Source: Amphritea atlantica
GTDB taxonomy: Bacteria; Pseudomonadota; Gammaproteobacteria; Pseudomonadales; Balneatricaceae
Direction: 5' to 3'
DNA length: 64,000 nt
Assembly: GCF_018860855.1 (NCBI RefSeq)
Contig: NZ_JAHKQE010000009.1
Span: forward strand, 186,001-250,000
Shown in pieces: positions 27,946 to 36,529 of the stretch. The notes below the pieces were generated by a model. The model was not told the DNA's origin. It searched no databases and was given only the letters and a program-made list of their open reading frames with translations. The position numbers and the translations under genes were made by a program. Numbering within the stretch: the first letter of the stretch is position 1; the number at the start of each line of letters is the position of its first letter.

Positions 27946-28683
27946 TCATGCGGACTTTGATAAAACAATGATAACCGCCACTAAAATACCGCCAGCTAAG
28001 GCAACAACGCTATATTTTTTGTGTTCCTCTTCTGCTTTTGGTAACAGATGCGTTGCCCCCACATAGATAAGAGCCCCCGCCGATAAGGCGAGTAGATCAC
28101 CGAGTATAGTCTGATTAATACCACTGATAAGTGGATATGAAACCAGCATACCCAGAGGTGTAGTGAACGCGGCCGCAAACAAAGAAAGTATCATCGCTTT
28201 TCGATCACTGAACCCACCCCGCCTCAAAAGTAGATAAGTGATTATCCCTTCTGGAAACTCATGTAAAACCATCCCGGTCGTTGCCAGAAAGCCGGTAAAG
28301 ACACTCACCGAAAAAGAGATCGAGTAAATAAACCCATCAATAAAGGAGTGAAAACCGATCCCCATCATAGGAACAATACCAATACCATATTGTTCTTTTT
28401 CAGGGTTTCGTTGACAGACAAAAGCGGTGAGATAACGGTTGAACAGATGCAATCCAAAATATCCAATCAGCAGATAAATTGCACTGTTAGGGTTCATAGA
28501 TAAAGCTTTAGGAATAATATGAAGAAATGAGGCGGAGATCAGTACACCCGCGGCAAAGCACATAAAATAGGTGGTATTACGCTGCCCCCAATCAACATAT
28601 TTACGTATGGTATAGATACCAACTGAGGTCACTACCGCCGCCAGCGAACTCGTGGCAAATGCCGTCCAAAATGTATTATCCAT
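27946..28683 (-). CDS. ZIP-family divalent metal transporter
   Basis: 245 aa with about eight transmembrane segments. The ZIP core motifs are in TM4-TM5: GIGFHSFIDGF (His, Asp) and VLHEFPEGI (HExPEG), which bind Zn2+ or another divalent cation. This is shorter than ZupT-like members only at the loops. It imports metal across the inner membrane. The start is 10 bases past the stop of the DUF2202 gene, so the two form an operon. Confidence 0.88.
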   Translation of the reverse strand: MDNTFWTAFATSSLAAVVTSVGIYTIRKYVDWGQRNTTYFMCFAAGVLISASFLHIIPKALSMNPNSAIYLLIGYFGLHLFNRYLTAFVCQRNPEKEQYGIGIVPMMGIGFHSFIDGFIYSISFSVSVFTGFLATTGMVLHEFPEGIITYLLLRRGGFSDRKAMILSLFAAAFTTPLGMLVSYPLISGINQTILGDLLALSAGALIYVGATHLLPKAEEEHKKYSVVALAGGILVAVIIVLSKSA

Positions 28684-28693
28684 CTAAATACAC

Positions 28694-29155
28694 CTATTTA
28701 AAGCACTGACCTCTTCGACGGCGTTGCCCTCGACCGTTTCCTTGTCCTTCCGATTCACCTCTCTCAACACAGCGCTGAAAGGCTGGCAGGTGATTCTCCT
28801 TTGATGCACGCTGCAATTGCTTTAAAACAGCTTGGACATCAGGATAATCGATTGTTGCAGCCAGCAGTCGCTCATACATCTCGGCGTTTTCAATTTCATC
28901 TTTAACACCCAAGGCGCATGCTTCAGGAATCGATGCGGGAGTTTCGATACGTGTTGCCCAGTCATCCTCTGGTACAGCAATATTGTATTTAGCAAACAAC
29001 GGTAACAAAGCCTCAACATGCCGACCTCCAGCTTCGACAATATTACTGAATGGCCGTATTTCACCAAATTGATTAATGACGGCACGATATGTCGCACGCG
29101 CTTTATATTCATCATTAATCGCTTCTATCAATGCATTTTCCAACTCTTCTGACAT
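28694..29155 (-). CDS. DUF2202 ferritin-like protein
   Basis: 153 aa. Residues 1-130 form a four-helix ferritin-like domain of the DUF2202 type: DEYKARATYRAVINQFGEIRP, then EAGGRHVEAL, and DEIENAEMYERLL, with Glu and His residues placed for a di-metal site. The C-terminal tail is Gly/Arg-rich (GQGNGRGQRRRRGQ) and could bind nucleic acid or metal. Co-transcribed with a ZIP transporter, which suggests metal handling. The activity is unproven. Confidence 0.82.
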   Translation of the reverse strand: MSEELENALIEAINDEYKARATYRAVINQFGEIRPFSNIVEAGGRHVEALLPLFAKYNIAVPEDDWATRIETPASIPEACALGVKDEIENAEMYERLLAATIDYPDVQAVLKQLQRASKENHLPAFQRCVERGESEGQGNGRGQRRRRGQCFK

Positions 29156-29389
29156 CGTATCTACCCTTTGTCAAATCCATGTTAAATAACACTCAGCGCC
29201 ACAGTAACCATCAGCCCTGCTGATTGAAATACAAACTATATTAGATTTTTAGAATATACCTATTGATGATAAAAACAAGTTCGATAAAACTTCCCAGTCA
29301 AGGACTGGCACAGTTCAATGACCATGTCATTAATCAGCGTATCGTCATTTAAAGCGATGCCTGCCCTTTTTGTAGCATGTTCATAATGA

Positions 29390-30019
29390 TTATTGCCTGA
29401 TCATGCGAGGCCGCCAGAAACAGTACGAAGCGGCAATCACCGCACCTATGCTCGCTAACAACATATCTTTTTGCGCATCCCAAGTGTCGCCTTGAATACC
29501 TAAATAGGATACGCCCAGATCACCACCAAAATAGACAGCCGCACCCCACTCCACAACTTCATACAGCATCGACGTAGACATCACCATGAGCACCGCCACA
29601 AAATAAGCCAGCCCACGTTTCACCTCGACAACCTTCATAACAACTTCTCGAATGGGGTAAACCAATAAGAAGCCATATAAAAAATACACCAGCCGATCAA
29701 ACTGATTTCGCTGCCAATGCATTAAGTCATTTAAAGAACCGCCGGTGAGCGTAAACACCCATTGCTCATAGGGCACTTCGGCATAGGTGTAATGGGAGCC
29801 TAATGTATGTAGGGAAAGAAACAAAAAAATCAGCAGATAGGATGTTTTGCTCAATGGCATGCGTCGATAGGTGGCGATTAAACAGAGTAAGGTGATTCCG
29901 GTGAGGATATTTTCCAATACCCAGTCATCACGATACAGAGGATTTATCGCTAGCGCTGTCCAAATAACAGTAAACAGCAGCAACAAAAGGGTGACATAGC
30001 GTTGATTTGATAGAGTCAT
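29390..30019 (-). CDS. DUF2238 (YjdF-like) membrane protein
   Basis: 209 aa with about six membrane segments. The family motif LHTLGSHYTYAEVPY lies near residues 70-84, and FDRLVYFLYGFL plus the late GDTWDAQKDMLLASIGA are also typical. The function of DUF2238 is unknown. It is a single gene, divergent from the broken SDR gene. Confidence 0.85.
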   Translation of the reverse strand: MTLSNQRYVTLLLLLFTVIWTALAINPLYRDDWVLENILTGITLLCLIATYRRMPLSKTSYLLIFLFLSLHTLGSHYTYAEVPYEQWVFTLTGGSLNDLMHWQRNQFDRLVYFLYGFLLVYPIREVVMKVVEVKRGLAYFVAVLMVMSTSMLYEVVEWGAAVYFGGDLGVSYLGIQGDTWDAQKDMLLASIGAVIAASYCFWRPRMIRQ

Positions 30020-30147
30020 TGTTCTCTCTTAGTTCTCGAAACTGAAATAACTGCCGTTATGACCGTACTACCGCCCGTTTGTTTACACCCTATCGTCATT
30101 AATGATCCGCTTTGAACGGGGCTATTGGAAATAGTCACCTCAAAATC

Positions 30148-30800
30148 ATGAACAATTCACCAATTGCACTGATCGTTGACGGCTCTAGCGGCATGGGCTT
30201 ATCGACCGCCAAACAGCTCGTGGCACAAGGCATTAGCACTATCATACTCGGTAACAATAACGATAAACTAGACGCTGCCAAAAGCTTGCAACAGAGAATG
30301 CGAGGGTAGACACCCTTCAAGCCAACCTTTATGTACAACAGGATGTTGATACGGTTATCGCGTTCCTGAATACGCAACAGCGACATATTAAATACTTTGT
30401 GAATGCGGCGGGATATTTCAACCCTAAACCCTTTATGGATCACCAAGTCGATGACCATGACGCTTATGCCCTGATGAACCGATCAGCGTTTTTTATCAGC
30501 CAAGCAGTTGCACAGAACATGATCAAACACACCGGGGCTCTATCGTACATTTTGGGTCGATGTGGGCGAAGCAGGCCATTAAAGCAACACCCTCGTCGGC
30601 ATACTCGATGGCTAAAGCAGGCCTGCACTCCCTCACTCAGCATATGGCGATGGAATTAGCAGAGCACAATATTCGCGGTAATGCGGTTTCACCGGCGGTT
30701 GTCAAAACGCCTATTGATGAAACCTTTATTGACCCTGCCGAGCTGGATGACCGGTGCTATTTGGGATGTGGATGGCGATGTCATCGCCGGCAGAAATTAA
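30148..30800 (+). pseudogene. disrupted short-chain dehydrogenase/reductase gene
   Basis: Three frames hold consecutive parts of one SDR. From 30148: SPIALIVDGSSGMGLSTAKQ (Rossmann GxxxGxG), ending at TAG near 30307. A second frame from about 30290 gives YFVNAAGYFNP and FFISQAVAQNM. A third frame from about 30541 gives SIVHFGSMWAKQ, then SSAYSMAKAGL (Tyr-x3-Lys catalytic pair) and NIRGNAVSPAVVKTP. A fourth shift near 30748 restores the usual ending, TGAIWDVDGDVIAGRN, before TAA at 30800. The segment between PAELDD and the ending is shorter than in intact homologues. So there are three frame changes and a probable deletion. The downstream cupin gene is intact. Confidence 0.85.
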
Positions 30801-30825
30801 ATCGGCAACTAAACAGGAGCTCTCT

Positions 30826-31494
30826 ATGACGACTCGCATAAACGCTAAGTTTGAACAACGGGTTGTGATTCGACCTGATGATTATCAATGGGTCAAATCC
30901 CCAATGCCCGGTGTCGAGCGGATGATGTTAGACCGCATTGGTGATGAGGTGGCTCGCGCTACATCTATTGTCAGGTATGTACCATTTAGCGAGTTTTCAG
31001 CCCACCTTCATACGGGAGGAGAAGAGTTTTTTGTCTTAGACGGTGTTTTCGCCGATGAGCACCAAACCTATCCGCAAGGCAGCTATGTTCGCAATCCTAT
31101 CGGCACATCCCATACACCCAAAATAGGCAAAGAAGGTGCGGTTATTTTTGTCAAACTGCACCAGTTCGAACAGGCTGATAATGTTCAGAAAGTGATTCTT
31201 ACCACCACACAACCTTGGCGACAAGGGCTTGTCGATGGGCTCAGGGTCATGCCTTTACATGAATTTGAAGGTGAGCATGTTGCTTTAGTGAAGTGGGCGC
31301 CAAATACACAATTCAACAGCCATCAACATTGGGGAGGTGAAGAGATTTTCGTCTTAGAGGGGACCGTCCATGACGAGCACGGTGCTTATCCTAAAGGCTC
31401 TTGGTTACGAAGCCCACATCTGAGCCGTCATAACCCCTTTACCAAAGAAGATGGTGCGTTAATTTATGTCAAAACGGGCCATTTATTGCAATAA
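30826..31494 (+). CDS. tandem cupin protein, ChrR-like
   Basis: 222 aa from the ATG at 30826, after a CAGGAGC ribosome site. Two similar ChrR-type cupin domains: the first has FSAHLHTGGEEFFVLDGVF and the second FNSHQHWGGEEIFVLEGTV, each giving HxH...EE metal ligands. In ChrR this domain binds zinc and senses singlet oxygen, but no anti-sigma N-terminal domain or sigma gene is present. It is more likely an enzyme or a metal-binding protein. The start lies 25 bases past the end of the broken SDR gene, so they were probably one operon. Confidence 0.82.
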   Translation: MTTRINAKFEQRVVIRPDDYQWVKSPMPGVERMMLDRIGDEVARATSIVRYVPFSEFSAHLHTGGEEFFVLDGVFADEHQTYPQGSYVRNPIGTSHTPKIGKEGAVIFVKLHQFEQADNVQKVILTTTQPWRQGLVDGLRVMPLHEFEGEHVALVKWAPNTQFNSHQHWGGEEIFVLEGTVHDEHGAYPKGSWLRSPHLSRHNPFTKEDGALIYVKTGHLLQ

Positions 31495-31688
31495 CTCACT
31501 CTCCATCAAGATAGTGGATCAGCGGTAAGTGACGGAGCACATTATTCTCCTTAAACGATAAGCTTGGTATGACTAAGTGAGGTAAAACGCAGCGTTATTC
31601 CAGAGCCATCGGAGCACGGCCACAGGCTCAGCAACGGGGTTGAGTGCGCCAGATAGATGGCTAGTTTTGCGAATCCCAGCGCCGACAC

Positions 31689-31904
31689 TCACTCTTTTTG
31701 ATTTCGACGCTGCCACTCTAATGCAACCTCTCCCATCGTTTTCGGCTTGCCATCTTTTATCCAAGCCATAAAGGCACGGTTAAAGGTAAAACGAGCCCCG
31801 CACATGCTTTGCAAAAAGCGACGTACGTTTTGAGTATTTTTGTATGTTTTAGTGACCGGGGTTGCCGCCGTAATTTCATCGCGATGCCAATCAAAATCAT
31901 TCAT
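31689..31904 (-). CDS. DUF6434-like small protein
   Basis: 71 aa from the ATG at 31904, with GAGAG upstream. The pattern FDWHRDEITAATPVTKTYKN, then TQNVRRFLQ and FNRAFMAWIKDGKPKTMGE matches the DUF6434 domain often found alone or next to SAP domains. It is basic and Trp-rich and could bind nucleic acid. No function is established. A single small gene between the cupin and the hpa cluster. Confidence 0.7.
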   Translation of the reverse strand: MNDFDWHRDEITAATPVTKTYKNTQNVRRFLQSMCGARFTFNRAFMAWIKDGKPKTMGEVALEWQRRNQKE

Positions 31905-32097
31905 CAACAGACTCTCTTTTTAACGCCGCAGCCATAGGAACCCAAAGATATTGTCGCTACAACATTAGTTGAAACAATGAGCAAACCCAAGCGATTTAAA
32001 CACAGCATTAACCCCAGCTAGAACCGATACCTACGATCCCTCGGATGTTTTTATTTGTTGAAAATGAATTAAGAAAACACAATAAATTACGGTTATT

Positions 32098-32131
32098 AAA
32101 AAGAAACTGCCGAAACATAACGTCCGGCAGA
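32098..32131 (-). terminator. intrinsic terminator after hpaF
   Basis: On the - strand CTGCCG pairs with CGGCAG around a 12-base loop, followed by TTTCTTTTT. It lies about 45 bases beyond the hpaF stop and ends the hpa cluster. Confidence 0.7.
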
Positions 32132-32140
32132 TTGGCTTAT

Positions 32141-32168
32141 GATACTTTCACGAGGATACTTTCACGAG
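32141..32168. repeat. 14-bp perfect tandem duplication
   Basis: GATACTTTCACGAG occurs twice in direct succession at 32141-32154 and 32155-32168, between the hpaF stop and its terminator. It looks like a recent slippage duplication with no obvious role. Confidence 0.9.
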
Positions 32169-32174
32169 GCCAGC

Positions 32175-32564
32175 TTAAGCCTTGTCAGCTAGTTTTTTAT
32201 GGATATTGTTCATCCGATAGTTGCGCTCGGGGTGCAGCTCAATCATTTCAAAACCAACGCTCATCCAACGGCGATCAAAGATCGGTTTTAGGCTGGCGCT
32301 GAATGTTTCAAAGATGGTGTCTGAGGCCGCTTTAAGCACTTCAGGGCTGCGACCAGAACCGACTTTAGCGGTTAGATGTACAAAGGTGTTCTCGGGATCA
32401 CCCTCGCCTACGCGGAAAAATTCACAGCGAACGGCACGGGTACGGATACCGCCGATAGGGAAGACGCCAGTGGCGATGGCGGTTTCGTTGAGCTTTTCAA
32501 ATAGGGCTGGAATATCTAGATCATCGTCTAGATTAGCTGAGTATTCCATAATGAAATGTGGCAT
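32175..32564 (-). CDS. hpaF: 5-carboxymethyl-2-hydroxymuconate delta-isomerase
   Basis: 129 aa, close to E. coli HpaF. Tautomerase-superfamily member: the start MPHFIMEYSANL leaves Pro as the N-terminal catalytic base after Met removal. Conserved later parts are RTRAVRCEFFRVGEGDPENT and SVGFEMIELHPERNYR. It isomerises 5-carboxymethyl-2-hydroxymuconate in the homoprotocatechuate meta-cleavage pathway. It lies 143 bases after hpaE, separated by a terminator-like hairpin, whereas the other hpa genes are packed within 10-16 bases. In E. coli hpaD lies between hpaE and hpaF; it is absent here. Confidence 0.92.
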   Translation of the reverse strand: MPHFIMEYSANLDDDLDIPALFEKLNETAIATGVFPIGGIRTRAVRCEFFRVGEGDPENTFVHLTAKVGSGRSPEVLKAASDTIFETFSASLKPIFDRRWMSVGFEMIELHPERNYRMNNIHKKLADKA

Positions 32565-32641
32565 AACTAACTCCGATTAATGTGTCCGTTTTTACTTCAC
32601 GCTAGGGTCAACATCACCCAGCATCGTGCTATCTAAAGACG

Positions 32642-32675
32642 GAAAAAGCTGGCAAAGAGATGCTCGATGCCAGCT
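32642..32675 (-). terminator. intrinsic terminator between hpaE and hpaF
   Basis: On the - strand AGCTGGCA pairs perfectly with TGCCAGCT around a 12-13-base loop, followed by TTTTTCC. It falls within the gap where hpaD would be in the E. coli order. hpaF may depend on read-through or on a separate promoter. Confidence 0.7.
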
Positions 32676-32707
32676 GTCGATAGGTGATGCGTAAACTCGC
32701 TGCTTAA

Positions 32708-34228
32708 TTAGCGACCGAGTACCGGCACCTTATGGGTGTCATGGGCGATACAGACGTTTTTGGTTTCCATATAGAAATCAAAGCTCCAATCACCACCGTC
32801 ACGGCCGATACCGGACATTTTCATGCCACCAAATGGGGATGGCAGGTTACGGTTGTTTTCAGAGTTAACCCACAGCATACCCGCTTCAACCGCGTGAGCC
32901 ATGCGCATTGCACGACCGGTATTGCTAGTCCAGATATAACCAGCCAGACCGTAAACGGTTTCGTTAGCCAGTTGAATCGCTTCTTCTTCGGTTTCGAATT
33001 CGATAGCGGTCAGCACTGGGCCAAAGATCTCTTCTTGAGCGATCCGCATGGTGTTTTTTGCATCGACAAACAGGGTTGGTGTCACGAAGTTACCAGGGCC
33101 CATCTCATCACGCAGTGATTTACCACCCACAGCAATCGTAGCGCCATCCTGCTTAGCGATCTCAAAGTAGCTGGTCACTTTATCGTAGTGACCGGTATGT
33201 ACCAGCGGGCCAACTTCGGTTTCAGGGTCCAGTGGATGACCAACTTTAATATTGGCAACCCGTGCTTTCAGAGCCTCAAGGAACTTATCCTTGATGCCGC
33301 TTTGAATTAACAGGCGGCTAGAGCTAGTGCAACGCTGACCATTGAGGCTGTAGATCATGAATACAGTTGCATCAAGGGCCCGTTCAAAGTCTGCATCATC
33401 AAACACGATCACTGGGTTTTTACCACCCAGTTCAAGGTGTAAGCGCTTCAGCGTTTGTGCTGTTTGTGCCTGAATCATTTTACCGGTGGCAGAGTCACCG
33501 ACCAACGCCACTGCTTTAATCGCAGGGTGTTCTGTCAACGCTTTACCGGCAACGGCACCAAAACCGTTAACCATGTTCCAAACACCTTTCGGTAAACCGG
33601 CGGCATCGGCACATTCCGCCAGAATGGAGGCGGTCAGCGGGCTCAGTTCAGCAGGCTTATGTACCACGGTACAACCGGATGCCAGTGCTGGCGCGATTTT
33701 CCAAGTAGACAGCATGAACGGCGTATTCCACGGCGTGATGACTGCAACAGGGCCGAGCGGGCTACGCACGGTGAAGTTGGTGTGTTCTGCTTGATGCAGC
33801 GACAGACCATTACGTGCTTCTGGTGCTTGGTCAGCAAAGAAACGGAAGTTAGCCGCACCACGAACCGCCGCCTGACGCATAAAGCGTAGCGCCTGACCAC
33901 AGTCCATTGATTCAACCATGGCGATCTCTTCAGCGCGCTTTTCTAGCTCATCACCTAAACGATGCAGAATTTTACGACGCTCGGCACCCGGTGTTGCCGC
34001 CCAGCCAGCAGCAGCGGCAGCCGCTGCTTCACAGGCAGCATTCACATCTTCAACAGATGCGGCAGCGACTTTACCCAGATAGCTCTGATCAAACGGTGTG
34101 GTGTTGTCGAAGGTTTCACCGCTACCCAGCGTCCATTCACCGTTGATAAAATGACCTAGCGTGTTCTCTTTAAAACGTGCCAGATAGCCTTCAGCTTTGC
34201 CAATATTTTCTTGTAGTTGTGCACTCAT
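32708..34228 (-). CDS. hpaE: 5-carboxymethyl-2-hydroxymuconate semialdehyde dehydrogenase
   Basis: 506 aa. Aldehyde dehydrogenase fold with PWNTPFMLS, catalytic LELGGKNP (Glu) and GQRCTSSSR (Cys), and the HpaE-type C-terminus GGDWSFDFYMETKNVC. It oxidises the semialdehyde made by HpaD to the dicarboxylate, with NAD. The start is 11 bases past the hpaG2 stop. It belongs to the hpaH-I-G1-G2-E transcription unit on the - strand. Confidence 0.92.
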   Translation of the reverse strand: MSAQLQENIGKAEGYLARFKENTLGHFINGEWTLGSGETFDNTTPFDQSYLGKVAAASVEDVNAACEAAAAAAAGWAATPGAERRKILHRLGDELEKRAEEIAMVESMDCGQALRFMRQAAVRGAANFRFFADQAPEARNGLSLHQAEHTNFTVRSPLGPVAVITPWNTPFMLSTWKIAPALASGCTVVHKPAELSPLTASILAECADAAGLPKGVWNMVNGFGAVAGKALTEHPAIKAVALVGDSATGKMIQAQTAQTLKRLHLELGGKNPVIVFDDADFERALDATVFMIYSLNGQRCTSSSRLLIQSGIKDKFLEALKARVANIKVGHPLDPETEVGPLVHTGHYDKVTSYFEIAKQDGATIAVGGKSLRDEMGPGNFVTPTLFVDAKNTMRIAQEEIFGPVLTAIEFETEEEAIQLANETVYGLAGYIWTSNTGRAMRMAHAVEAGMLWVNSENNRNLPSPFGGMKMSGIGRDGGDWSFDFYMETKNVCIAHDTHKVPVLGR

Positions 34229-34239
34229 CTATCTATACC

Positions 34240-35025
34240 TCAATACTTGTCGCCGTAGAACGCTTGCTCTGAAACGATGTTCGTTACCAAAGCCCCTACT
34301 TTCTCAATTTCACATACAACGGTATCGCCAGGCTGCATATCTTTCAGGCCTTTTGGCGTGCCAGTCGCAATCATATCCCCTGGTTTTAGGGTCATGATTT
34401 TACTTAAATATTCCACGAGGAAAGGCACATCAAAAATGATGTCGGCGGTGGTGCCCTCCTGAGTCAACTCACCATTTACATGGGTGGTCAGTTTCAGGTT
34501 GCTAATATCACCTACATCATCTTTGTCGATCAACCATGGGCCGATTGGGCAAAGTGAATCGCGGCTCTTAACTCGCAGGTTCGGACGGTAGTAGTTTTCC
34601 AAATAATCACGGATGGCGAAGTCGTTACACACGGTGTAACCGGCAATGTAATCCATCGCTTCTTCACGCGGGATATTTTTACCCTCTTTACCGATCACGG
34701 CCACCAGCTCACACTCATAGTGCTGGAACTTGATGTTGTCGGGACGGTAAGCGTTTTGTTTGTGACCGGTGAGCGTATTGGCCCCTTTCAGGAAGACCAG
34801 CGGCTCTTTCGGTGGCTCAAAGGCCAACTCAGCGGCGTGATCCGCATAGTTAAGACCCAAAGCAAAAATAGTGCCCGGCTCTTTGATCGGTGATAACCAA
34901 GTAACATCGGCTTCATTGATGAGCTGACCATCTGTTTTTGATTTCAACAGACCGGTTTCAGCAAAAGAGTCTTCAACCGTTACATCTAGCTCGGAGCCAT
35001 TAAAAAGTACGCGTGCGTGTTTCAT
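34240..35025 (-). CDS. hpaG2: HpaG C-terminal-type subunit (isomerase/decarboxylase)
   Basis: 261 aa, FAH superfamily. GTIFALGLNYADHAAELAFE, then EPLVFLKGANTLTG, GYTVCNDFAIRDYLENYYRPN and DMIATGTPKGL match the C-terminal half of E. coli HpaG, with the usual metal ligands (ExE...D). E. coli HpaG is one bifunctional chain; here the halves are separate genes, as in several other bacteria. It acts on the 5-oxopent-3-ene-1,2,5-tricarboxylate / 2-hydroxyhepta-2,4-diene-1,7-dioate step. The start is 14 bases after the other half. Confidence 0.9.
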   Translation of the reverse strand: MKHARVLFNGSELDVTVEDSFAETGLLKSKTDGQLINEADVTWLSPIKEPGTIFALGLNYADHAAELAFEPPKEPLVFLKGANTLTGHKQNAYRPDNIKFQHYECELVAVIGKEGKNIPREEAMDYIAGYTVCNDFAIRDYLENYYRPNLRVKSRDSLCPIGPWLIDKDDVGDISNLKLTTHVNGELTQEGTTADIIFDVPFLVEYLSKIMTLKPGDMIATGTPKGLKDMQPGDTVVCEIEKVGALVTNIVSEQAFYGDKY

Positions 35026-35039
35026 TTCGAATGATCCCC

Positions 35040-35681
35040 TTATTCGCCAAGTGTGTTGTTGAGTTCAGTGACACCGGCAATAACCGAACAAACCTTGTCA
35101 CCTTTCGCTACCGGAGCACGTTGTCCTGGGAAGCCAACGGCGATCACATCGCCAGGTTGCAGCGTCATGATATAAGAGATGGTGCTGATCAGTTCAGCTA
35201 CGCCACGTACCAACTGAGATACCGGTGTTTCATTAACCACAGTGCCATTCACCGACGTAACAACCGTTAGCGCTTGTGGATCAGCCACCGGAACAACCGC
35301 AGCACCGATCGGCGCAGAAGTGTCTAAACATTTACCTTTGATATCAGGGCGGTAATAGTTTTGCTCAACCAGCGAGAAGTCATGGACTAGGGTATAACCT
35401 TCAACATAGTCCAGTGCTTCTGCTTCGCTGACACGACAGCACTCTTTACCGAACACGACCGCCAGTGATGCACCAACGACCATGCTATCTGCACCGTCAG
35501 CCCACTCAACCACGGCTCCGTCGGTGCTCCACGTGTTGTGGGGTTTGAAATACAAGACCGGCTGTGTTGGCGCGCCTTTGTAAGGCGCATCTGCAAACTC
35601 AGCCTGCATCGCGTTGAACTGTTCAGAATCGTTCAGCGCAACACAGACCAATTTACCTTTAACGATTGGATTATTACTCAT
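35040..35681 (-). CDS. hpaG1: HpaG N-terminal-type subunit (isomerase/decarboxylase)
   Basis: 213 aa, FAH-superfamily domain. KLVCVALNDSEQFNAMQAEF, then PYKGAPTQPVLYFKPHNTW, VEGYTLVHDFSLVEQNYYRP and GDVIAVGFP correspond to the N-terminal half of E. coli HpaG. Each half has its own start and ribosome site (GGTAGAGAG here), so this is a true split gene and not a frameshift. The two halves probably form a heteromer. The start is 16 bases past the hpaI stop. Confidence 0.9.
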   Translation of the reverse strand: MSNNPIVKGKLVCVALNDSEQFNAMQAEFADAPYKGAPTQPVLYFKPHNTWSTDGAVVEWADGADSMVVGASLAVVFGKECCRVSEAEALDYVEGYTLVHDFSLVEQNYYRPDIKGKCLDTSAPIGAAVVPVADPQALTVVTSVNGTVVNETPVSQLVRGVAELISTISYIMTLQPGDVIAVGFPGQRAPVAKGDKVCSVIAGVTELNNTLGE

Positions 35682-35697
35682 AACTCTCTACCTAAAA

Positions 35698-36516
35698 TTA
35701 ATATCCGCTGGACTGAGAAGACTCAGTCTGCCCTTGAGACGTTGAGTCACCGGCTTTAAAACTTTCAGCTAACTGTTTGGCTGCATTACTCAGCAGCAGG
35801 GTATCCACACCGACACCAACAAACTTAGCGCCCTTGGCAACATAGTGGTGTGCTTTAGCCTGATTAATACAGAGTAGACCGGCCGCTTTCCCTGCCGCAT
35901 TGATGATCTCAAAACCCTTCTCAATAGCGGCCACAACCTCAGGATGATCCGGGTTGCCGATATGGCCCATTGAAGCTGACAGGTCAGATGGACCAATAAA
36001 GACCGCATCAACACCTTCGACAGCAGCGATTTCTGCCAAATTTTCCATCGCGGTGACCGTTTCGGCCTGTACCACAAGGCAGATCTCATCGTTGGCTTTC
36101 TGCAGATAGCCCGGAATACGATTCCAGTTAGCCGCACGGGCTAATGAGCTACCGAGGCCACGGATGCCTTGAGGTGGGTATTTAACCGCTTTAACCAGCT
36201 CACGGGCCTGTTCAGCGGTATCACACATCGGCACCAACACGGTTTGTGCGCCAATATCGAGAATCCGTTTTAACAGCGCCGTACGGCCCTCTTCAGGACG
36301 TACAATCGCAGGTACACCATAGGGCGCAATCGCCTGCAGATGGCGCATGGTTGAATCCAGTTCAAACGGCGCGTGTTCGCTATCGATCAGCAGCCAGTCA
36401 AACCCCGCACCGGCAACCAGCTCAGCACAGCTGGCATCGGGTAGCCCGAGCCACAGACCCCACATAGGCTGATCGCCTTTTAGGCCCTGCTTGAATTTAT
36501 TAACAGGAAGTTCCAT
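35698..36516 (-). CDS. hpaI: 4-hydroxy-2-oxoheptanedioate aldolase
   Basis: 272 aa, HpcH/HpaI class II aldolase. The family core is present: MWGLWLGLPDASCAELVAGA, WLLIDSEHAPFEL, PAIVRPEE (catalytic Arg), VVQAET and FIGPSDLSASMGH (metal ligands Glu and Asp). It cleaves 4-hydroxy-2-oxoheptanedioate to pyruvate and succinic semialdehyde, the last step of the pathway. The C-terminal 16 residues are Ser/Gln-rich and poorly conserved. It starts 13 bases after the hpaH stop. Confidence 0.92.
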   Translation of the reverse strand: MELPVNKFKQGLKGDQPMWGLWLGLPDASCAELVAGAGFDWLLIDSEHAPFELDSTMRHLQAIAPYGVPAIVRPEEGRTALLKRILDIGAQTVLVPMCDTAEQARELVKAVKYPPQGIRGLGSSLARAANWNRIPGYLQKANDEICLVVQAETVTAMENLAEIAAVEGVDAVFIGPSDLSASMGHIGNPDHPEVVAAIEKGFEIINAAGKAAGLLCINQAKAHHYVAKGAKFVGVGVDTLLLSNAAKQLAESFKAGDSTSQGQTESSQSSGY

Positions 36517-36529
36517 AACGTCCTCTTAT

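Noticed and set aside
31573-31764. 63-aa - strand open frame after the cupin gene
   Set aside because: Overlaps the better supported DUF6434 gene in another frame and has no recognisable sequence.
32587-32708. Possible remnant of hpaD between hpaE and hpaF (a - strand open frame ending in DVDPSVK)
   Set aside because: The frame is short, has no dioxygenase-like motif and is largely occupied by a hairpin; it does not support a pseudogene call.
34240-35681. hpaG1 and hpaG2 as one gene broken by a frameshift
   Set aside because: Each part has its own ATG, ribosome site and complete fold; split HpaG is a known arrangement.
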